9,318 nt of DNA from an uncultured Rickettsiales bacterium (GTDB lineage Bacteria > Pseudomonadota > Alphaproteobacteria > Rs-D84): contig UROD01000026.1 in assembly GCA_900549365.1 (NCBI GenBank), positions 1-9,318 of the forward strand. The letters run 5' to 3'. The notes under the pieces were generated by a model that was given only the letters and a program-made list of their open reading frames with translations, had not been told where the DNA came from and searched no databases. Of the stretch, positions 5,280 through 9,318 are shown one piece after another (the stretch's first letter is position 1; every line of letters begins with the position of its first letter). The position numbers and the translations under genes were made by a program.

Positions 5280-8200
5280 TTACCCCTCGCCATTTTCTTT
5301 GGTTTGATTTGCGGCATTCATCATTGCAAAATGCGCAATGTACTTTTTTAATTCGCTCTTGTAACGATTATTTTCTTTGGCAAATTCAACCAAACGGTCA
5401 AAATTCGGATTTACCGCACGCGCTGCACCAAAACGACTTTCGGTTTTCAAGAAATCTTCCAGTGGCGTTGGATTATCAATATTTGAATCCAATGTCAACG
5501 GATTGCGTCCTGATTCAATCAAACGTGGGTCAAAGCGGTACAACGGCCACGCGCCGGTCTGAACCAGTTGCGTTTGGTGTTGAACCCCATTTTGCAATGC
5601 AAACCCATGGGCAATGCACGGGGCATACGCCAAAATAATTGATGGGCCAGGGAAACTTTCTGCCTCGCGAAAGGCACGAATCGCCTGAACAGGATTTGCC
5701 CCCAATGCAATTTGTGCAACATACGCCCCCGACATCATCGCCATCATACCTAAATCTTTCTTGGCGTGTTCTTTGCCCCCGATGGCAAATTTCATACTGG
5801 CGGCAAATGGTGTGGATTTTGATTGCTGGCCACCGGTATTAGAGTACCCTTCGGTATCCAAGACCAAAATATTCACATTTTCACCACTGTGCAGAATGTG
5901 GTCCAACCCACCGTATCCGATATCATACGCCCAGCCGTCACCACCAACAATCCATACAGATTTATCAACCATTTCACCCAACAAACTTTCCGCCAATCGT
6001 GCACGCGGGCCATCTGTTTTCGCCAATTTTTTACGCAACATTTCTGCGTTCGCACGTTGACGTACAGGGTCTGTTTCTGCAAACATCGCGTCAACATTTG
6101 GAATATTCAATTCAAACAGCAGACCACGCAAAGTGTCGCGCTTTTGATTCAATGCCAAACGCATACCCAAGCCGTATTCTGCATTGTCCTCGAACAGCGA
6201 ATTTGACCACGCTGGCCCACGGCCATTTGCATCATGCGTCCATGGTGTTGTCGGCAAATTCGCCCCATATATTGACGAACAACCCGTTGCATTTGCAACC
6301 ACCATACGATCACCAAACAGGTGCGCCATCATCTTTACATACGGCGTTTCGCCACAGCCCGCGCACGCCCCTGGAAATTCGAAATAATGTGGCAACAGTT
6401 CTACGTGTTTCGGAATATTCAAGTTTAGTTTTTCGCGTGGAACATCTGGCAATTTTACAACCGCATCAAATGCGCGCTGATTGTCCGCCGCAACATCGCG
6501 CGTGGATTTCATCGCCAACGCCGCCACCGGACAGTTTTTAACACACACACCACACCCCGTGCAATCCGCTGCCGAAATCGCCAATGTATAATACATATTC
6601 GCACCCAACTCTGGCGTTTTCATTGGGACAACAATTATACCCTCTGCGCGTGCCGCTGCAACCTGCTCTGCTGTCAACGCCTTGATACGAATCGCCGCAT
6701 GCGGGCACAACATTGAACATTTGCCACACTGAATACATTTATCTAAATCGCATGTTGCGACACGATCAGACACCGCGCGTTTTTCATACTTTGATGTTCC
6801 AACAGGATATTGTCCTGCACCAAATTCACCACCAACACGGAATCGCGATACAGGCAACGCATCACCACGCTGTGCCGCCATTTCACCCAATGTTCCTGCA
6901 ATTTCTGCTGGGGCATCTGCTGTCATTGCCGGCACAAAATCAGGCGCAAAATTTGACACAGATGACGGCAATACGTACTGGTGCAAATATTCCGCGGCCT
7001 TGTCCACAGCGGCCCAGTTTGCTTGAACGATTTCCATACCTTTTTTCTTGTATGTTTTTTCAATAGCGACCTTTGCTGATTTTGCCGCAACCGCTGGGTC
7101 AATAATCTGGGTTAAATTAAAGAAGTTCAACATAATAAATGTATTGATGCGATTCCCCAGTCCCAGTTCCGCAGCCGCGCCATTCGCGTCCAAGAAATAC
7201 ACATTCGCACGCAAGCGCATCAGATGTTCTTGGGTTTCACGTGGCAAATTTGCAAACGCCACATCTGGGGTCATAGACGTGTTTATCATAACCGTACCGC
7301 CCGCGCGCAATCCACGAAATACATCAAAACGTTGGGCAATCATAAAGTTTGAAACACTGATAAAATCTGCAACCTCTATCAAATACTGACTTTTGATTGG
7401 TGCATCTGAAAAACGCACATGCGATGCGGTTAAACCACCAGATTTTTTGGAATCGTAAACCGCATACGATTGTGGATACAAATCAGAATTTTCACCAACG
7501 ATTTTTACGATATTTTTAACCGCACCAACTGTTCCGTCCGAACCAATACCATACAAAATCGCAGTTTTGAAGTTTTCTGCCTGAACGGCGAACGCAGGGT
7601 CTGTTTTCAATGACAACCCAGACAAATCATCATCAATACCAACCGTGAAATTATGATGCAATGTATCACGCATTAGATTTTCATATACTGCCTTGACATC
7701 ACGTGGCTTAAATTCTTTGGACCCCAGACCATACCGTCCACCAAACACGGCGGCCGCATCACCAATTACGGTCTTGACGTCTTGGTATAACGGCTCGCCA
7801 ATTGCGCCGGGTTCTTTTGTTCTGTCCAGAACCGCAATACGTTTAACGGACTTTGGCAATGCCGCACGAAACGCATCAGTTGGGAAAGGACGATACAAAT
7901 GCACCTTGACCAAACCCAAACCATTTGGCAAAAATGGTAATGTTTCTTCGATTGTTTCGCATGCGCTGCCCATTGCAACAATAACATTTTCTGCATTTGG
8001 GTCGCCAACATAATCCACCAAATGATACGCACGTCCCGTCAGTTTTGCGAATTTATCCATACATTGCTGAACAATATCAGGTGTTGCCGCATATAATGGG
8101 TTGGCGGCCTCGCGTCCTTGGAAATAAACATCAGGATTTTGCGCCGTACCACGAACAGTTGGCGCATCAGGCGTCATACCGCGCGCGCGATTTTCCAGCA

Positions 8201-8792
8201 CCAAATCGTCTGGAATCAGTTCGCGCAAAACATCATCGCTGATTCTGTCCAGACGTGATTCTTCGTGGCTGGTACGGAATCCATCAAAGAAATGTAAAAA
8301 AGGAACACGCGCACGCAACGTGGCCGCATGCGCAATCGCCGCCATATCGGCCGCCTGTTGCACATTATGACTGGACAACAATGCAAAGCCCGTGCTGCGA
8401 ACAGACATAACGTCGCTGTGATCGCCAAATATTGACAATGCATGTGTTGCCAATGCGCGTGCAGCAACATGCATAACAAATGGTGTCTGTTCGCCAGCGA
8501 TTTTGTACATATTAGGAATCATCAGCAACAACCCTTGGGACGCAGTAAATGTCGTTGCCAACGCGCCCATCTGCAACGCGCCATGCATTGCACCGGCCGC
8601 CCCGCCCTCGGACTGCATTTCTATAATTTGTGGGATTGCACCCCAGATATTTTTCTTGTGCTGGAACGACCATTCGTCCGCCAATTCGCCCATTGTGCTG
8701 CTGGGGGTAATGGGATAAATTGCCGCAAAATCGACACATCTGTATGCAACATCGGCCGCGGCCCAGTTTCCATCAACAATAAGATTCGCCAT
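5280..8792 (-). CDS. nifJ: Pyruvate:ferredoxin (flavodoxin) oxidoreductase, single-chain
   Basis: This enzyme decarboxylates pyruvate to acetyl-CoA and CO2 and reduces ferredoxin or flavodoxin. It uses thiamine diphosphate and three [4Fe-4S] clusters and is oxygen-sensitive in most organisms. The 1170 residues are full length for the homodimeric type. Domains in order: the pyruvate/pyrimidine-binding domain (about 1-255) with YPITPSSTMGE (26-36) and E62 in MQSEGGAAGA; a transketolase-C-like domain (about 260-400); the gamma domain (about 405-600, GIGSDGTVGAVKN); the EKR motif (670-672); two ferredoxin-type clusters, C686/C689/C692/C696 and C744/C747/C750/C754; and the thiamine-diphosphate domain from about 790. 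The proximal cluster ligands C810, C813, C838 and C1059 are all present, as is the diphosphate motif from G951-D952-G953 to N985. All expected catalytic and cluster residues are intact. Start is supported by GGAAAGG 7 bases before the ATG. It leads a two-gene run with bamE. Confidence 0.99.
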   Translation of the reverse strand: MANLIVDGNWAAADVAYRCVDFAAIYPITPSSTMGELADEWSFQHKKNIWGAIPQIIEMQSEGGAAGAMHGALQMGALATTFTASQGLLLMIPNMYKIAGEQTPFVMHVAARALATHALSIFGDHSDVMSVRSTGFALLSSHNVQQAADMAAIAHAATLRARVPFLHFFDGFRTSHEESRLDRISDDVLRELIPDDLVLENRARGMTPDAPTVRGTAQNPDVYFQGREAANPLYAATPDIVQQCMDKFAKLTGRAYHLVDYVGDPNAENVIVAMGSACETIEETLPFLPNGLGLVKVHLYRPFPTDAFRAALPKSVKRIAVLDRTKEPGAIGEPLYQDVKTVIGDAAAVFGGRYGLGSKEFKPRDVKAVYENLMRDTLHHNFTVGIDDDLSGLSLKTDPAFAVQAENFKTAILYGIGSDGTVGAVKNIVKIVGENSDLYPQSYAVYDSKKSGGLTASHVRFSDAPIKSQYLIEVADFISVSNFMIAQRFDVFRGLRAGGTVMINTSMTPDVAFANLPRETQEHLMRLRANVYFLDANGAAAELGLGNRINTFIMLNFFNLTQIIDPAVAAKSAKVAIEKTYKKKGMEIVQANWAAVDKAAEYLHQYVLPSSVSNFAPDFVPAMTADAPAEIAGTLGEMAAQRGDALPVSRFRVGGEFGAGQYPVGTSKYEKRAVSDRVATCDLDKCIQCGKCSMLCPHAAIRIKALTAEQVAAARAEGIIVVPMKTPELGANMYYTLAISAADCTGCGVCVKNCPVAALAMKSTRDVAADNQRAFDAVVKLPDVPREKLNLNIPKHVELLPHYFEFPGACAGCGETPYVKMMAHLFGDRMVVANATGCSSIYGANLPTTPWTHDANGRGPAWSNSLFEDNAEYGLGMRLALNQKRDTLRGLLFELNIPNVDAMFAETDPVRQRANAEMLRKKLAKTDGPRARLAESLLGEMVDKSVWIVGGDGWAYDIGYGGLDHILHSGENVNILVLDTEGYSNTGGQQSKSTPFAASMKFAIGGKEHAKKDLGMMAMMSGAYVAQIALGANPVQAIRAFREAESFPGPSIILAYAPCIAHGFALQNGVQHQTQLVQTGAWPLYRFDPRLIESGRNPLTLDSNIDNPTPLEDFLKTESRFGAARAVNPNFDRLVEFAKENNRYKSELKKYIAHFAMMNAANQTKENGEG

Positions 8793-8799
8793 AATAATA

Positions 8800-8866
8800 C
8801 CTTTCCATTCGAACTATTTATATTCTTTTCTGGCGAAATCATACCGCGATTTTTAATCCAAGGCAA
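8800..8866 (-). promoter_or_regulatory. nifJ promoter and ribosome binding site
   Basis: On the minus strand TTGCCT (8866-8861) and TATGAT (8843-8838) are 17 bases apart, with predicted start near 8831 and a leader of about 39 bases. The Shine-Dalgarno GGAAAGG (8806-8800) is strong. I saw no clear FNR-type site (TTGAT-N4-ATCAA) in the 157-base divergent gap, although an anaerobic enzyme might be expected to have one. Confidence 0.5.
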
Positions 8867-8886
8867 GATTATACTTGCATTATCTG

Positions 8887-8915
8887 TTGACAAAAATATA
8901 TTTTTGTGCTATATT
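8887..8915 (+). promoter_or_regulatory. Near-consensus promoter of the right-edge gene
   Basis: A perfect -35 TTGACA (8887-8892), a 17-base spacer and TATATT (8910-8915) preceded by TGC (extended -10) make this the strongest promoter in the window. Transcription would start near 8922. The spacer is filled by an 18-base palindrome, described separately. Confidence 0.82.
8890..8907. repeat. 18-bp perfect palindrome inside the promoter, possible operator
   Basis: ACAAAAATATATTTTTGT is identical to its reverse complement over all 18 bases. It starts within the last three bases of the -35 box and ends 2 bases before the -10, occupying most of the spacer. A protein bound there would occlude RNA polymerase, so a repressor operator is plausible. 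AT-richness makes such palindromes easier to arise by chance. Confidence 0.5.
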
Positions 8916-8949
8916 GCTTTTTCAAAGAAAAATTAGAGAGGTACTATTT

Positions 8950-9318
8950 ATGCAAAGCGTAGACATTATTGAAAGTTGCCCAGGGGCATTATTGGATTTT
9001 GACATAATCCATGTCCAGCCGGCAAAAAACGTTGACCCATTAACACGTCAGGCCAACTTTGTTCGTGGCACTAATATTTATATATTGGACTCGTTTGCGG
9101 GCAAAACAAAAATAAAAAATACCGCATTTGTGCGCCGTATCAAAGACGCCATTGCCGATGCACGCGATATTTTTAGCGATGGATTCATGGACGTAATCCC
9201 AACAAATTGGAAAATTGCACGCGATTGGAATCGTCCAAATATCAACGTCTATGTAAACTGTCCAGACCCCACATTGACCGACAGTGCGCGTGTCGTACTG
9301 GCCGAATTGGCACGTGCC
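8950..9318 (+). CDS. Unrecognised protein, N-terminal 123 residues (3' end outside window)
   Basis: The frame is open from the ATG at 8950 through the window edge (123 codons). I do not recognise the family. The translation begins MQSVDIIESCPGALLDFD and continues with a mixed-charge region: FVRGTNIYILDSFAGKTKI, then FVRRIKDAIADARDIFSDGF, then NRPNINVYVNCPDPTLTDSARVVLAELARA. It has no signal peptide and no membrane helix, so it is probably cytoplasmic. The segments read as an alternating strand/helix fold, with a likely amphipathic helix at about residues 60-76. The start is well supported: AGAGAGG (8935-8941) lies 8 bases upstream, downstream of a near-consensus promoter. It is divergent from nifJ across 157 bases. 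Codon use looks like that of its neighbours. Function is unknown. Confidence 0.8.
   Translation, partial: MQSVDIIESCPGALLDFDIIHVQPAKNVDPLTRQANFVRGTNIYILDSFAGKTKIKNTAFVRRIKDAIADARDIFSDGFMDVIPTNWKIARDWNRPNINVYVNCPDPTLTDSARVVLAELARA

Noticed and set aside
5999..6541. 180-codon plus-strand open frame antisense to nifJ
   Set aside because: It lies wholly within the well-supported nifJ frame, its translation has no recognisable motif, and it lacks a ribosome binding site. It is a shadow of the opposite strand, as are the other plus-strand frames at 5280-8792.
8442..8936. 164-codon plus-strand frame running from nifJ antisense into the divergent gap
   Set aside because: It would cover both the nifJ promoter and most of the promoter of the right-edge gene. 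The translation is unlike a real protein, and both promoters and the nifJ start are better supported.
8793..8949. FNR or other oxygen-responsive site upstream of nifJ
   Set aside because: No TTGAT-N4-ATCAA-like dyad with both half-sites was found. The only clear symmetry is the AT-rich palindrome at 8890-8907, which lies in the promoter of the divergent gene.
1..9318. tRNA, rRNA, CRISPR array, insertion sequence or prophage elements
   Set aside because: All gaps between genes are shorter than about 160 bases and are accounted for by promoters and terminators. I saw no spaced direct repeats, transposase-like frames or cloverleaf-forming sequence.

Overview
The window looks like ordinary chromosome from an anaerobic or microaerophilic Gram-negative bacterium, most likely an alphaproteobacterium. 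It has lipopolysaccharide transport genes (lptC, lptB), an outer-membrane assembly lipoprotein (BamE) whose C-terminal 'NIGRF' stretch resembles alphaproteobacterial versions, an OmpA-type lipoprotein, and a CarD-family RNA polymerase regulator of the kind common in alphaproteobacteria. A full-length pyruvate:ferredoxin oxidoreductase (nifJ) points to anaerobic pyruvate metabolism. An uncultured gut or sediment alphaproteobacterium would fit, but that placement is inference. No sign of phage, plasmid, transposon, CRISPR or tRNA was found.

Layout, left to right. 1-1344 (minus): an OmpA-type lipoprotein gene whose 3' end lies outside the window. 1433-2224 (minus): an exported protein of unknown function with its own terminator. 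2275-3515 (plus): lptC and lptB, overlapping by 4 bases, with no lptA between them. A perfect bidirectional hairpin separates lptB from the convergent carD (3557-4123, minus). 4236-4784 (minus): a small secreted protein with ten cysteines. 4846-8792 (minus): nifJ and bamE as a tightly spaced pair. 8950-9318 (plus): the start of an unrecognised gene with a near-consensus promoter, divergent from nifJ.

The genes fall into an envelope-biogenesis group (OmpA-type lipoprotein, LptC, LptB, BamE, two exported orphans), one energy-metabolism enzyme (NifJ) and one global transcription factor (CarD). Coding density is high. The intergenic gaps hold well-formed promoters with -10 elements close to TATAAT and 17-base spacers, plus Rho-independent terminators whose stems begin at or close to the stop codons.

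I found no convincing undescribed multi-gene system. The items most worth a second look are the lptCB pair without lptA, the nifJ-bamE coupling, an 18-base perfect palindrome inside the promoter of the right-edge gene, an inverted repeat framing the -10 of the cysteine-rich protein gene, and a shared -10-to-leader sequence at carD and the 1433-2224 gene.
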